DNA of 64,000 nucleotides from Isoetes taiwanensis (Eukaryota; Streptophyta; Lycopodiopsida; Isoetales; Isoetaceae): NCBI GenBank assembly GCA_021234155.1, contig JAJEKV010000233.1, positions 560,001-624,000 on the forward strand. The letters run 5' to 3'. Below the pieces are notes generated by a model. The model searched no databases and was not told the DNA's origin. It worked only from the letters and a program-made list of their open reading frames with translations. This document shows, piece by piece, positions 34,242-46,800 of this stretch. How positions within the stretch are numbered: the first letter of the stretch is position 1; every line of letters begins with the position of its first letter. The translations under genes and the position numbers were made by a program.

Positions 34242-36016
34242 GTGGTGGACTATGTGCTGGTGCATGAGCAGGATATGCATGTCGTCAAGCACTTCCAGGT
34301 GGGAACAACTAATAGGGATGAAGAGATCGACTCAGACCACTTACCACTTTACTTGAAGTTGGCTTGGCAGGTTCTGCGAACCCCCCGTGCAACAACTCCT
34401 CACATGCCTCAGCTGCGATTGGATTATGAACATGCAGGGGCTTATGCCCAGATGCTTATAGATGACCTGGCAAAAATTTTGCAATATCATACACTAGAGC
34501 AACAGACAGGCCGGTTGACTGATGTGCTTAGGACAGCGGCAAAGAGATGCTTTGGGATAAGCCGCCCGCGACGGACTCCAGGAACACAACCTTCCTACGT
34601 AATCAATGGTTTGATGCAGAGTGCAATGAACATAAACGCTGGCTCTGCCAAGTCACAGACCCTGCTTTACGCCCACATGCAGGCAGACAGTACCGCGTCT
34701 TCCTTAAAGTTAAGAAAGTCAGGTACATTGCAGCGCATCAAAGGGAAATTTTACCTCACGGGCGTCACCCGGGACCTTCGGCAAAGGGTTCTTAGAAAGC
34801 GAAGACAGCCCACAAAGAATATCACTCCCAGAAGTGGAGGCAATACTTGTGACTATAACGACCCTCGGGATGCACATACAACATTACCCCCGTAAGAAGG
34901 CCAAAGTCTTTGGAAATCACAGATTGGGGACGTGGAACAAGGCTTACGGCGTCTTGCCAATGGGAAAGCCCCGGACACGGATGGTATGCAGGCAGAATTG
35001 CTTAAGTGGGCAGGGCCGTCCATAATACCAGTGTTGACCGCCTTGTTCAACAAGGCATTACGGGAAGGCTTCCCGCTGCAGTGGACCAATAGAGTTGTTC
35101 CCATCTATAAGGCGGTGACCCCACGCTTGCCCGCCACCACCGAACAATCATGGTCAGTTCGATTGTTTGCAAAACCGCTTGCTTCGGGATTCTCGAAAGC
35201 AGCGGTTTCTGGGCTGGGTAGAGGCGGTGAGAGGGTGCGGGGCCCTCACCCAGGCGAGGATTCAGACCCCGGCACTCAACTATTGACCACATCTTCACGT
35301 TGTGAACTCTGATTGAAGACAACAGGAACCGCCGTCAGGATCTATATTGTTGCTTTGTGGATTTTGCGAAGGCGTTTGACATTGTGCCTCGGGAAAAACT
35401 ACAAAGGCTGCGCGATACCGGGGTTCTGCCGATTTGCGAGAATGCAATTAATACGACTATATGAAAGATGCTCTGGTCAGTTGCAGCCGACAAGCCAACC
35501 ATTTGATAGTAGTATCGGGGTTCGTCAAGGATGCCCTCTCTCCCCAACATTGTTTGGGCTTTACATTGATCAATTGGAGAGCTGGCTTGCTGATAATGGG
35601 GGCGATGGAGCTCACCTTCTCTATCAGATCATCAGACAGTTAATATATGTGATGATGTGGACCTCCTAGCTTACACACAAGCAGACATGCAACGACATCT
35701 TGAGGCCCTGGACACATTCTGCCAAGCGACTGATATGCGCGTCAACCTGGCCAAGACTAAGGTGGTTTTCATATCATCTTCACGTCAGCCGAGGGTCCCC
35801 TCCTTCAGTTACCGAGGGCAAAATTTGGAAGTAGCATCCACATACAAATATTTGGGAGTGGAGTTTCCTTCTACTATGCACTGGGACACATCCATACGGC
35901 TACGAGTGACGGCAGGCTGGAAGGCACTATATGCAATGCAAAACAATAGTCATAGAGCGGAGTTGTATGATTGGGCCCATCAGTCACACCTGTTCAAGGT
36001 CTTAGTGGAGCCTGTC
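34242..36016 (+). pseudogene. LINE ORF2: endonuclease C-terminus to reverse transcriptase
   Basis: Decayed ORF2, readable only by changing frame several times. Order: endonuclease SDHLPL (about 34336), linker, RT finger motif KAPDTDG (about 34965), insertion-loop PIYKAVTP (about 35102), palm GVRQGCPLSP (about 35517), ICDDVDLLAY where YADD is expected, and KYLGVEF (about 35848). Catalytic aspartates remain but tyrosine and alanine of YADD are changed. The frame is cut at VEPV by the LTR insertion at 36017 and continues at 39147. Confidence 0.85.
36012..36016. repeat. Target-site duplication, left copy (CTGTC)
   Basis: CTGTC at 36012-36016 and again at 39142-39146, flanking the gag-only LTR element. 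Removing one copy plus the element restores an uninterrupted LINE frame across the junction. Confidence 0.95.
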
Positions 36017-36729
36017 TGATACGGAGTAGCTCGGGGGAGCGGTTCAAGCCCAACAAGGATCAACTGGAAAAAACAAATAACTACTTGGAACCATTGGGGG
36101 AGGGGGGGAATTTATTGGTTTAAAGCTTGCATTACGGCTGATGGGACGAGCCATTTCTATCAGAAGCCGACAATCTGAAATGGTTCAAATCTGTAACTTT
36201 GGATCTCAGGCCTCAGAAGAAAAGGGATCGGCCAGCTATTCCTGGTCGAAACCTATTTGCAGATCACCCCTTGCCTTTTTGCTTAAGATATTTCCGGCAA
36301 ACTATTTGTAGAAAAAGGTCGCTCTTCTATTTCTATAAATTGGGGAAGAAGCACTAACGGGGATCATCAATCTAGCCTTGCTAAACTCTATTCTTGCCTA
36401 AGCCTATGACCCAGCCTTAATACCAGTCTTCATTCCTGCCCTAAGTTGCCGCTGTATCCCGCTACCAGCCAACGTTTTTGCCAGGTTGATCCATTGAAGA
36501 CAAGATAACTAATTCTTGTCTGCTCTGTTGAAGCTGTGATCCTTGTTGTAGACAAGATAAACGAATTCTTGTGGTGCTTGAGCCCGGTTGGGTGGTTAAG
36601 AGAACTCCTGTCAAGCTGTTTCGGCTTTGAGCCGGTTGTATAATTCTGAATACTGAATTTTATTCCTTGTGTTTATCTTGTGGCTGCAAATTGAAGCTGT
36701 CTGTTGTTGCAATCTCGTCAATTGTATCA
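36017..36729 (+). repeat. Left LTR (713 bp) of the gag-only element
   Basis: From TGATACGGAGTAGC to CAATTGTATCA. Contains GAGCCCGGTTGGGTGGTTAA near the 3' third and a TATA-like CTATAAATTGGGG at about 36334, likely the promoter. Confidence 0.93.
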
Positions 36730-36731
36730 AG

Positions 36732-36744
36732 TGGTATCAGAGCC
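36732..36744 (+). other. Primer-binding site (tRNA-iMet)
   Basis: TGGTATCAGAGCC, two bases after the left LTR, is the classical complement of the plant initiator methionine tRNA 3' end used for minus-strand priming. Confidence 0.93.
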
Positions 36745-36770
36745 TAGATTCTATCCCCATATCCTGTGCA

Positions 36771-37975
36771 ATGGCCAGCCGTTTTAATATCTCTGATCAA
36801 CAGTACCAGCAGGCGTTAAGAACTGCGGATTTCATAGCCAAGCAAATTGCTAATCAAATCGCTTTGCCACCACCCACATCTAAGCAAGATTATCAAACCA
36901 AGTTGGAGCAAATAGCTTTGCTTTACGGATTCTTACCTAGCAACTCCCAGCCTCCACTTCCAAATCAACCTCCACCTGTTAATCCGCCGCCGCCCATGAA
37001 TTCCCCGCCAAATTCTCCTAATCCAGCTAATGCTTCTGCCAGGATTAAATGGCTGCAGAAAGTGGAGGGTATGCCGACTTTCTCGGGGGAAAAGAGGAGG
37101 CCCCTACAGTTATGGGATTCTTAGCTACATGGAAAAGTTTTTTTTGAACGAGTTGGAGCCACTGAGTTGCAAAAACTTCAGGCCATGGATAAATATCTTA
37201 CGGATGTTGCCCGAATTGGTGGCAGGGAAGGAAGAGAATGGTCCCAGTGATTAAGACATGGCAGGAATTTAAAAGAGCCTTCGAAAGCCATAATTTACCT
37301 GCAAGCTACTTTGTAGATCTCCGAAGGGAATGTGATATATTCACACAAGGGAAACGAGAATCTGTTTATCAGTTTACAAGCAAATTTAACCATTTGTCGG
37401 TTCAAATGGAAGGTCTCAGCGATAAAGAGTTAACAAGGAAATATATTTCTGGGTTAAGGGATGAGTTGTATGCAGAGCTTAGGCTCATTGAACCTCAAAC
37501 ATTAGATGAAGCGGTACGGAAAGCTGAAGCTGCAGAAAGAAAATTTAATCCTAAGGGAGCAAAGTATGACATCTGGGAAGGGTACCCTAAAGAAAATGGC
37601 AAGCGTGACACAGATAAGGCGAACAACAATGGAGCAAAAAGAGTTAGATTCAATGATGATCGTAGAGACTTGAATAACAGGAACAGGGGTACAGAACAAC
37701 GTATGACTCAGGAACGGGCAAATGCACCGGAAAGAGGTTGTTACATATGTGGTGGACCTCACTTCAAAGCTTTTTGCCCAAAAAGGCAGACACCTACAGA
37801 CAAGCCCCAAACTGAAATAGAAGTTCCTAAGAGCAAGGAAGACAAAGGGAAAGTGTTAATGCATACTATTGCAGAAACATCTGACAGTTCTAATGGGAAA
37901 GCTGACAAAGCTGCAGCCAGGGAGTTTGAAAGAAGCCGATTAACTATCGGTCATACTATCGGTCATTTATCTTAG
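36771..37975 (+). pseudogene. Gag polyprotein of the gag-only element, frameshifted
   Basis: Seen: ATG 27 bp after the primer site begins MASRFNISDQQYQQALRTAD; a proline-rich spacer (about residues 60-90) follows, then IKWLQKVEGMPTFSGE. The frame is lost at about 37090-37125 and shifts again near a T-run at about 37138 and at 37238. The last part (37238-37975) is open and reads WQEFKRAFESHNLPASYF, FNHLSVQMEGLSDKELTRKY and a zinc knuckle CYICGGPHFKAFC (C-x2-C-x3-H-x4-C). This is the retrotransposon Gag core plus nucleocapsid of Ty3/Gypsy type. With at least two disruptions it cannot make a full Gag, so this copy depends on others. Confidence 0.88.
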
Positions 37976-38391
37976 TTTGGTTTGAGTTTTAGTAGGTTAT
38001 GCATAACTATTTGAATGTATGTGATTTTTTTTGAATAAAATGAAATTTTTATTGCTTCCTAATGGAAGAGAACTATCTTTCTTGTTAGAAAGGGATTTAC
38101 TTTCTCGCCCAGTATAGGGGGAACCTACTTGGAATATCGAGAAAATTTTGGGGATGCCATATTTGTTCAAGTGAGGGACGCCTACTTGAAGGATCAAAGC
38201 ATGGAGATTTTTTACGTCCAAGTCGCGGACCACGCTTTGGAGGATCGAGAAAAAGAACATTCAGGGGAAAAGAGATTGGCCTTAAGAAGGGAAGGACCAA
38301 TACACCTCTTTTCATGACAAGGGTTTTTTTTGGAATTTCTTTCAGAGTTATAGAGCGATCGAGGGCGATCGGCTGAAAGAAGGGAAGGACT

Positions 38392-39141
38392 TGATACGGA
38401 GTAGCTCGGGGGAGCGGTTCAAGCCCAACAAGGATCAACTGGAAAAAACAAATAACTACTTGGAACCATTGGGGGGGAGGAATTTATTGGTTTAACAAAG
38501 CTTGCATTACGGCTGATAACGGGGGACGAGCCGTTTCTATCAGAAGCCAACAATCTGAAATGGTTCAAATCTGTAACTTTCGATCTCATGCCTCAGAAGA
38601 AAAGGGATCGGCCAGCTATTCTTGGTCGAAACCTATTTGCAGATCACCCCTTGCCTTTTTGCTTAAGATATTTCCGGCAAACTATTTGCAGAAAAAGGTC
38701 GCTCTTCTATTTCTATAAATTGGGGAAGAAGCACTGATTGGGATCATCGATCTAGCCTTGCTAAACTCTATTCTTACCTAAGCCTACGACCCAGCCTTAA
38801 TACTAGTCTTCATTCCTGCCCTAAGTTGCCGCTGTATCCCGCTACCAGCCAACGTTTTTGCCAGGTTGACCCATTGAAGACAAGATAACGAATTCTTGTC
38901 TGCCCATTGAAGACAAGATAACGAATTTTTGTCTGCTCTGTTGAAGCTGTGATCCTTGTTGTAGACAAGATAACGAATTCTTGTGGTGCTTGAGCCCGGT
39001 TGGGTGGTTAAGAGAACTCCTGTCAAGCTGTTTCGGCTTTGAGCCGGTTGTATAATTCTAAATACTGAATTTTATTCCGTGTGTTTATCTTGTGGCTGCA
39101 AATTGAAGCTGTCTATTGTTGCAATCTCGTCAATTGTATCA
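38392..39141 (+). repeat. Right LTR (750 bp) of the gag-only element
   Basis: Same sequence as the left LTR apart from scattered substitutions and small indels. The main difference is a tandem duplication of a ~36-bp unit (CATTGAAGACAAGATAACGA) at about 38871-38935, which largely explains the length difference. Confidence 0.93.
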
Positions 39142-39146
39142 CTGTC

Positions 39147-39951
39147 CTTTTATACGGGGTTGAAGTATGGGGCCCAGTAGTATCACTTGCTACTTGGAAT
39201 GACTTGGAGCAGGTGCAGAAAGCCTTCTTAGTACGAGCACTAGGGGTGAAGTCCACAGCCCCATTCAAATTCTACTGCAGGAGACAGGATTCTTGCCTCT
39301 TCAGAGGGCGGCCCTTGATCGCCACATTGTCTATTCTCAGAAGGTAGTCAATATGGACGATGCTCGTCTCCCTAAACTAGCTTATATCATGGCAATGGGG
39401 CCGCAGCGCCTCAAGGTTTGCTGGAGGGAAAAGAGAGCTCAATGGTTGGCTAGATGGAATGTGCAAGAGCACAGGTGCATACATGTGCAAACAGAGGCAG
39501 ATCGCCATAGCTTGAGGCAATATCTTGACGTTTGCTTCCTCAACAAGCTTTGGGATGCCAATGCCCTTGAACATGTCAAGGCAACACACTACCAGCGCCA
39601 CATAAATCCCACTACCAGCGTACCCACTTGCCCATGAAAAGGCGCAGACTCATTGCCTCCATTTGCACAGGGGCACATCATCTTCGAATTGAGATGGGCA
39701 GATGGATTGGTGATCCACGCCAGGACAGGCTCTGTCAATGCTGCCAAATGGGAGTCATTGAGGATGAATCTCATACCCTTCAAAGTTGCCCAGCATATGA
39801 TCAAATCCGGACGCGCTATGCTGAGTTGGTCAGGCCTGGCCAGCCTCTACATATGACATTGGGCACAGCATCCGTACGGGTGCTGGGATCATACCTTCAG
39901 GAGGTTATGGACATGCGAGATCAACTATATCCTCGGGCACACACTTGACAT
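39147..39951 (+). pseudogene. LINE ORF2 C-terminal part with zinc knuckle
   Basis: Continuation of the LINE ORF2 after the LTR insertion: LLYGVEVWGPVVSLATWNDL, QVQKAFLVRALGVKSTAPFK, then after a frameshift LAYIMAMGPQRLKVCWREKR, and finally LCQCCQMGVIEDESHTLQSC, a zf-RVT type C-x2-C...H-x4-C knuckle. Stop at about 39949, followed by a ~200-bp 3' untranslated region with the shared LINE terminus. Confidence 0.85.
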
Positions 39952-42723
39952 GTATATACACATTTATTTCATGATGATGTATACTTGTACAGTTTGACAT
40001 CATTCTTATTACTGCCATGGTTTTTCCCTCGAAAAGCCTTCGAAGTGGGGGTTTTTTAACCCGGACAGTAATAAGTTTGTTGCGCTCCTTATGGGTCCCA
40101 TAGGCCGATTGACTTCAGTGGACGATAAAAAATCATTCTTATTCTTCTTTATTCTTTAAGAGGATGGTGGCACCTGCCAAGTCATTTACAATAATCTTTG
40201 CTTCTACTTAATTAAATATAATATAGGATGGACCTTAGCAAGTAATGCCTCCTGAATCATGCTAGAAGGAAAGGCCACGAGAAGAAAAAAAGCAAAGAAG
40301 TGATCATGCATAAATAACTCAAGTTGCCCAGGTTTAGAAATGGGAGGACCATCCTGAACCTGGAGAGACACCATTGCAGAAGCTTGACTCCGTATTTTTG
40401 CAACTCTAAAAAGCAACTTGTACATCAACCCCCTCTTTGAATAACTTGCTTTCAATCGAGCTTATTGAACTTGCTCGACTTCCACTTGTCTTAGACTAGC
40501 AAGAATCTACTTCTCCTCTTGGGCGTCTGATGGTATAACAGACATGCAAACCACTAACTATTGGTAAAGAGCAATCTAAATTCCTCGATTAGCAGCAACT
40601 TGCCGACGACCCTTGTTTTTAACAAAGGACTTCACAATAGCTAGGGCATCGACATACATTCCTTTCTAACTTGAGAAAAAAGAGGTCCAGACTTGTATAT
40701 ATTCAATCTTAAACTCCTCATCCTTCAAAAATAAAATGTTTCATATGAAAAAAATCTGGTCACGCTACGTGCTACATCCTGAGAGGAAGAGATAATTGTA
40801 GATTGCGATCTTAAATAGAACTATCCAACACGTTTTTACGAGAGAAATTAGGTAAATATATAGTTGCCAATGCATTATAATTTTCCCTATCATAACATGC
40901 ATATACTCTACCAGCCACAAGCCAGCAGCCCTTGCATCAAGTGTAACTGGGGTTGCCATCCACCTCATAAAACCACAATCATGCACAAGCATTGATGTTG
41001 TTCACGCTCAAAACCCCTGGACAACGTCTGATCCTCTGCCACACCGATCAGATTCCGACTCAATCATATTGAAATCAGATATGGACCTCCAATCAAACCA
41101 ATTTTGATCTCAATGTAGCGCAAAGTGCTCCTGGATTGTTATGTGCATATACATTTGACAAGTCCCTATGTCCCTTATTAAACCACTTGATAATGTACAA
41201 CCACCAAATCTATCATCGCGAATGTTACTACTATATCACGCCTCCATGCTTGTAGGGGCCCCAGCTTTTATTCAGTCTGCTCCTGCCACCATGATGTTAC
41301 ATTACCTAACAACCACACTTTTTGCACACCCTCCTTCTTGCACTTATGTCTCTGTGCAATACAAAAATCTGAATTCAACCTAGCAAGGTCCATAGAAAGT
41401 CTACTCCTTTTAGTTGGAAAAGAAGCAATATCCCAAAAACTCCAAAAAACTAGCTTCATGATGTAGGAGGGCCTACTGGCCGATGTTTCGAATCCATGGA
41501 GCCACCATGAGTGCATGACCTCATCCATTTGATCGGTCTAGTGTAGTTCTGATACTACAGGAGGAACTAGCATTGTAACGATGGTGGCCACTAAATAAGG
41601 GTCTGTGTATGAGGCACATGTGGTCCCTACTTTAAAGCTTGCAGTTAGTTTTGCCCAATATGTCTTAGATATGTTGTATATAATTCCAGGGCTATAGAAC
41701 TATGCTTTGTTTTCAGTTTGGGCCATTTTTTTATATAGTAGGTAAAGCTTTCTTTGAGTGCCCAAGTAAAGGTATATACAGTTCCTTAGATCTAAAGCAC
41801 CTGCCCATAATGATGGAAAGAGTCATCCTTATCCATATTTATTGTTGCATATGTAGGAATCCACTATAAACACTAAAATGCAAACCCGAGATCAGTGCAT
41901 TTAGAAGCAACAGAGGGCAACTTTAATGAAAATCCAACTACAGTTAAATTCAGATCTTAGTCTCCTATTTTTTTACCTTCATCAGACCAGAAGGTTATCC
42001 CTGGAACATTGCTCCAAATGGCATCAAATTGCTCGAAAAGCATCAAACTGCTACAAGAACCCCAAAATCTCCAATAAATAGAACCAAAAATTTCTATAGA
42101 TGCATGCAAATCCAGGTAAGCAAATGCAAAAGGGCTACATAGAATGGGCTCGACTCTCACCAAATATTTGCAAAAATAGTCGCTACCCAAGACCCCTACC
42201 ATGCTCCCAAATGATCGATTGCCTATGCTTCGGCCTTTATTTCCTCATTTTTGTTAAACATTCTAAATGTCATGAAAGGAAGAATGGCAATCTAAAAAGG
42301 ATTCCATTAAGTAGTGCCTGGAAATGCAAATCCGAGAGGTTTTTTAAAGAAGAAAAAGAAGCTATTTTGTTAAGGTTTGGTGCTTATTCAGAATCCAAGA
42401 GTTTTCTAAAGAAGAAGGAGAAACAATTTTTCCGATTTTTCAGGAGTTTATATTTTTCTTAGCTGTTGATTTGAAATTATAGAGATCAAATTGCACGCTA
42501 TCAATTTAGCCGACTTAGCCAACGTGGACAACCACATGGATAGGCTGGGAAGCAAGGAAGTGTTGTACCTCGGTTAAGGCAAGCCTGTTAATAAATTTAA
42601 TTTTGTTCCTAAGCCATTACTTGAAGAACAATTTGCAAATTCAGCTTATACTTCAAAGTTCTTGTACTTAAAAACATTTTGCAAGGGTCTCACAAAAGCC
42701 CTAGTCACAAAAACCCTAATTTG

Positions 42724-43847
42724 ATGAGGATGCTTGTGGGAAGATCGTATTTCCTGCTGCGGTCCAGTCGATCACTTTGCTGGCAAGGATTCGCACAGGC
42801 TGCCGCTGTTGAAGAAACAGAAGTAGCAGAATCAAATGCTCCACAAGAGAGTAATGCAGAGCAGCAATTGCAGGTGCTCAAGGCTGTCCCCAGAGAAGCA
42901 TCGGGAAAAATACCTGTTAAGAAGGACCGCAGAGCTGGTTTTGTTCCTGGCATCGTTATCAGCCGAGAAGATGGGCATCTAGGCGGCCACAAGCAGTTAC
43001 TGTCCCTACCAGAAAAACCCATGGAGCTTATGATCAAAAAAATGGGAGCGTGCTTTTTTAAATCACGGTTGTATACACTGGAGTTGTATAGGGATCTGGA
43101 GGGAGGTGAACTCCTATCGCGAGAGCGTGTTTTGCCTCGTCTGGTTAGTTAGTTTTTCTGTTTCTGTGAATTTATGTTTGAATTTAGTGGCATCCCCTTT
43201 TATTTATGAGACAACAACTCCCAATCATCTTTTGTTTAAACACATTCCCAGATATTCCTCCAGCGATTTTCAGCTTAGTCTTGAGCCTAATCTGCAATTC
43301 TTCCTTTCATTTATAATGAGGGCCCCTCTATACTGATTGACAAATACCATAAAACCATGCCCACAAAAGCCACTTGTAGATCAACCGCATCAGAATGCTT
43401 GGATGGCTTCAAATACTTGTTTACCACTTAACTATATATTTCTGTTTGCAAAAGGTACATATGCATGCTGTCTCAGACAAGCTACTGAATCTTACATTTA
43501 TAAGAGCACCTCCAAGTTCAAGATTCAAGGTGGAAATCCCCCTAGTTTTTCGCGGAGAGGATGCGTGTTCCGGATTGAAAAGAGGTGCGTTCAAAAGCCT
43601 CATTTCGAAATTTCAACATGTATATGAATTTTGCAATATGCTGCAGGCGGTCGGTTGAACACTATAAGGAGAACTGTCAAGTATGTGGCTCCTTCTGATG
43701 TGCTCCGAGGTTGACTTGAGTAATTTGGAGGTTGGGCAAAAAGTGCTTATTAAAGACCTGAAGGTGCCACAAGGGCTAATTCCATACAAGGTGTCCCCTG
43801 ATTGGCCTGTCTGCAAGATTATGGGTACACGATCTACTGGAAGATGA
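42724..43847 (+). CDS. bL25-family organellar ribosomal protein (frameshifted copy)
   Basis: Seen: exon 1 42724-43143, exon 2 43455-43584, exon 3 43647-43847, all with GT-AG borders. Exon 1 starts MRMLVGRSYFLLRSSRSLCW, an Arg/Ser-rich organelle presequence, then LKAVPREASGKIPVKKDRRA and ERVLPRL. Exon 2 gives LLNLTFIRAPPSSRFKVEIP, LVFRGEDACSGLKRG. Exon 3 gives LNTIRRTVKYVAPSDVL, then a frame change near 43706 and EVDLSNLEVGQKVLIKDLKV to the stop at 43845. Known: Arabidopsis has two L25/TL5/CTC-like proteins of this structure, which bind 5S rRNA in organellar ribosomes. The frameshift brings a TGA at 43712-43714, so this is a young pseudogene or carries a sequencing error. The ATG at 42679 is in frame and would add 15 residues. 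LINE segment B ends about 90 bp upstream. Confidence 0.82.
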
Positions 43848-46800
43848 TACGCTAAACTGCCATGCTGGCATAACAAATACTGTTCTCTGGGGATTGGGCG
43901 TGCTCGATAAGATCATGCGGATTCAAATTAAAGTCACCTATTTTGAGGTGTGATCTCGTTTGTTTCATTAACTGATGGAATCTTTTGTACTTGTGGCCTT
44001 CTCTTTCAAAGATTCCATTGCTTGAAGCATTTGGATTACTCTGCGATTATGTAAGGAAGGTTTGGAATGGAGCTATTTGGAATGGAGCTATTTGTGCTCA
44101 CTAGAGTCAGATTGTCAAGCAATGAATGTTCTTGCTTAATCCTTTCAACCTTCTTGAGCAAGGAACCCCTTAGTTTTAAAAATGTGGCAGGTTCCTTCTT
44201 TCCATTTCGGAGTATAAGTTCAATAAAGGATTCTGTTTGCTCTGAATGATTATAGATAGATTCTGAATTACAGAATACATTGCTTATATGGGCCTAAACT
44301 GTTATTTGGGACTTCTTTCTCATTTATCCTTATGTTTTCCATGAGCTCGACTACTGAACCCAGAAAAGCATATATATATTATAGAAAAACCTTCAATGCA
44401 CAGAAAAAAGGTTTTAAGAACTCTGATATCTCCTTGAAGAGAAAGTACATAAAAGAAAATATTATGGTTATATGCAAAACTGCATGCACACGTACACGAC
44501 TGCACTAGTTTGAAATTTTTGCCTTGCATGCACTACTCTTAGATTTTTGTCATCATAACCCATTGCTATGGGTTATCCTACTTTTGGCCGCATAATATGT
44601 AATTCATTGACCCTATGAGTAATGGAAACAATTTTACTATTACAAATATATTGTCCATCATAGATCAATCCATCTGATCTATTATTGTACATCCTAATAG
44701 TCATGTGTAGAGCTAGAATGCATGTGAAGTATCCATTACAATATATTACAATGGCTTTTTCTCCCTTCCCTTCAGAAGGTGGAACCAAATCCAAAGTATC
44801 ATAAATTTCACTGTGTTGTGATCCAGAGGGGGCTAACACAAGACAAGCGCATGGGGTTTAGTGTCATTGAGGAAGACAGTTGACTCTTTGAAATGTACAC
44901 TTTTCCACCACATTCTAAAATTTCAATCCTAGGTTTATAACCTAAGAACTATTATCGCCCCCTCTTAGAGGGAGAAGGTTACTTTTGGCATCTTAGAGCA
45001 TAGTCTAGGTATATCTAAAGATTTAGATGGCTATCATTCCATATATAAAGCAGTATCATTTTCCTTCTTAAAAAAAAATAGGAGGTATTTTTTCTGGGCT
45101 GAGAGCAACCTAAGCGCTTGACACGTACATTTTTCTCTCCATTTCTAAAACCTTAAAAGACAAAATATTGGATGGTCGACACGATTCCGTCCAATCTTGG
45201 AGACACGGTGGCTTTCTTGCTCTGCACGCAATCCCTAGCTATTTGCATGTTCAGCCATAGCCAGAAGCCCTTCTCAAGCCAGGGTATTCCACTTCCGGCA
45301 GATAAACCAAGACGGTCTTTAGATGGCTTAACCCTGTTCTACAATTGGGTTGCTCAATTGAAGCTCCTTCCTCACTGGGTGACCGGAAACACATGTAACA
45401 AGGTTGATAGACATAGCAACTTATTTAAGCCAAAGTCCAGCTTCAAGTTTTTGTTCTTGACGGTCTAAATCTTGCTTGGAAATCCATCTGCAAATGGTTA
45501 TCTAGATCTCATTCAAGGTATAGGAGCAAGAATCTTGGATGAACAGGGGTATTAAGAAGGACAAAGAAGGAAACTACGGCAGAGCCTGTTCGTGCAAAAC
45601 TAACATTTTCAAGTACAGTGGGCTCTAACACGAGCGATCATCTTCATCTTAGCAAACTGGATTTTCTGTTGCAGTTAGATTGTGTATGCTCTTTCTCAGC
45701 AGTAATTTTTATCATTGCTTTTTGAAATAAAATTGTTATTGCAGGCATTTTGCAGTGCTCTGGAGATGTTAAAGAATAATGGGCATTTTGCAGTGCCTTT
45801 GGATCTTATGTCTAAGGTTTGTTTCTAGTCATGTTTTCATGTTAGTTGCCCAATTTATTTACTTATTGTCTGTTGTGCAATGTGCAAGAAGTATGAGGAG
45901 ATGAAGACTGATTTTCTAAAGGAGATGACTTTCACTTTCTAAAGGAGATGACTTTCTAGGAGCATGCTCATAAATTTATACTCAACTAGGTGAAGATGTT
46001 AATTCTGCACTGGAACATGCAGCGGAACTTATGCAGGAAGCTTGAATCCTAGCAAATAACAGGTACCATTGAGTTTGCTAGTTTTGTGATGTTGCGTCTT
46101 GTGGTTACTTTTTTCTTTCCACCGTTTGCCTCTACTTTAGAAAAATGTGGCAAACACTGATTCTGACAACATTAAATCAGGCCTGGGCAGCCCAAAATAC
46201 TATGATCGACCTCTTCTTAGAGAGTTACCATATTTACTATGGAACAAGACTCTATTGAAGCATTTGATCATTATTGCCCTTGATCAAGTTGCATACAATC
46301 GCTTTATAAAAGTGCATAGACCCTGAGGACGGATGGAGTGAATTTTTCCAGTTGAAACATGTTATCGTGGAGAAATGTTTGTAGGCCAGTATAGACTTGG
46401 CATGGGAATTAAAATGTGATAGGAATAGTAGATATGTTAAGTGGCATAGAACAAATCTCTAATTGGTTAAATGATTTTGTGCAGGTGACGTTTCGTGCTT
46501 TTTGAAAACTCTGTGATGCTACTCTATCAAGCACTTTCAAAGGGTTCATGCCTGTTCGTAGACTCGCAGATCAAAGATCTTGCTTTCTCTGGGCATTTTG
46601 ACCTTTGTTGCAACCAAAAGTGGACTTTACAAGTTTTGTTTCTATAATCTTTCTGCTGTCCCTGAAGCAATGTGCAACTGATGGTAATGTTAACAAATTT
46701 TGCTTCATTATTCAATTGACTGGAATGCATTATCTAAGCCATTGCAATCATCAACACTCTACAAAACCAATGGGCCAGTGCTGCAGTTTGTTGATATTTC

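Larger units (their letters stand above)
36017..39141 (+). mobile_element. Gag-only LTR retrotransposon (TR-GAG-like), 3125 bp
   Basis: LTRs begin TGATACGGAG and end TTGTATCA (perfect TGATAC...GTATCA ends) and are flanked by CTGTC duplications. A primer site TGGTATCAGAGCC (36732-36744), complementary to the 3' end of initiator-Met tRNA, follows the left LTR. A purine tract GAAAGAAGGGAAGGA (38375-38389) precedes the right LTR. The 1.66-kb interior codes only for a Gag protein with zinc knuckle; there is no room for pol. Known: plant TR-GAG elements are non-autonomous with exactly this make-up. Similar LTRs indicate a fairly young insertion, younger than the LINE it sits in. Confidence 0.92.
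34127..40152 (+). mobile_element. 5'-truncated LINE, split by a gag-only LTR element
   Basis: Flanked by TCTTTA (34121-34126 and 40153-40158); segment A shows the empty site CTCTCTTTAAGAGG. The left end begins inside the endonuclease (DYVLVHEQDM, then SDHLPLYLKLAW), as expected for 5' truncation. Then follow reverse-transcriptase pieces (LANGKAPDTDGMQAELL at about 34950; GVRQGCPLSPTLFGLYIDQL at about 35517; ICDDVDLLAY in place of YADD at 35645-35674; TYKYLGVEF). After the LTR insertion come LLYGVEVWG (39148 onward) and the zf-RVT motif LCQCCQMG...ESHTLQSC (about 39728-39790). The 3' end has an ATTCTTATTCTTC tail. Several frameshifts; inactive. Confidence 0.9.
33695..42634. mobile_element. LINE-derived segment B, interrupted by a nested LINE/LTR pair
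   Basis: Aligns with segment A at 33695-34126 and 40159-42634. Both segments begin at AAAGC(A/G)TCTGCAA and end at CATTACTTGAAGAACAA. The break at 34126/40153 is the insertion of the 34127-40152 LINE. Coding remnants (zf-RVT at the left end, DUF4283-like and endonuclease scraps on the minus strand) are more decayed than in A. Confidence 0.7.
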
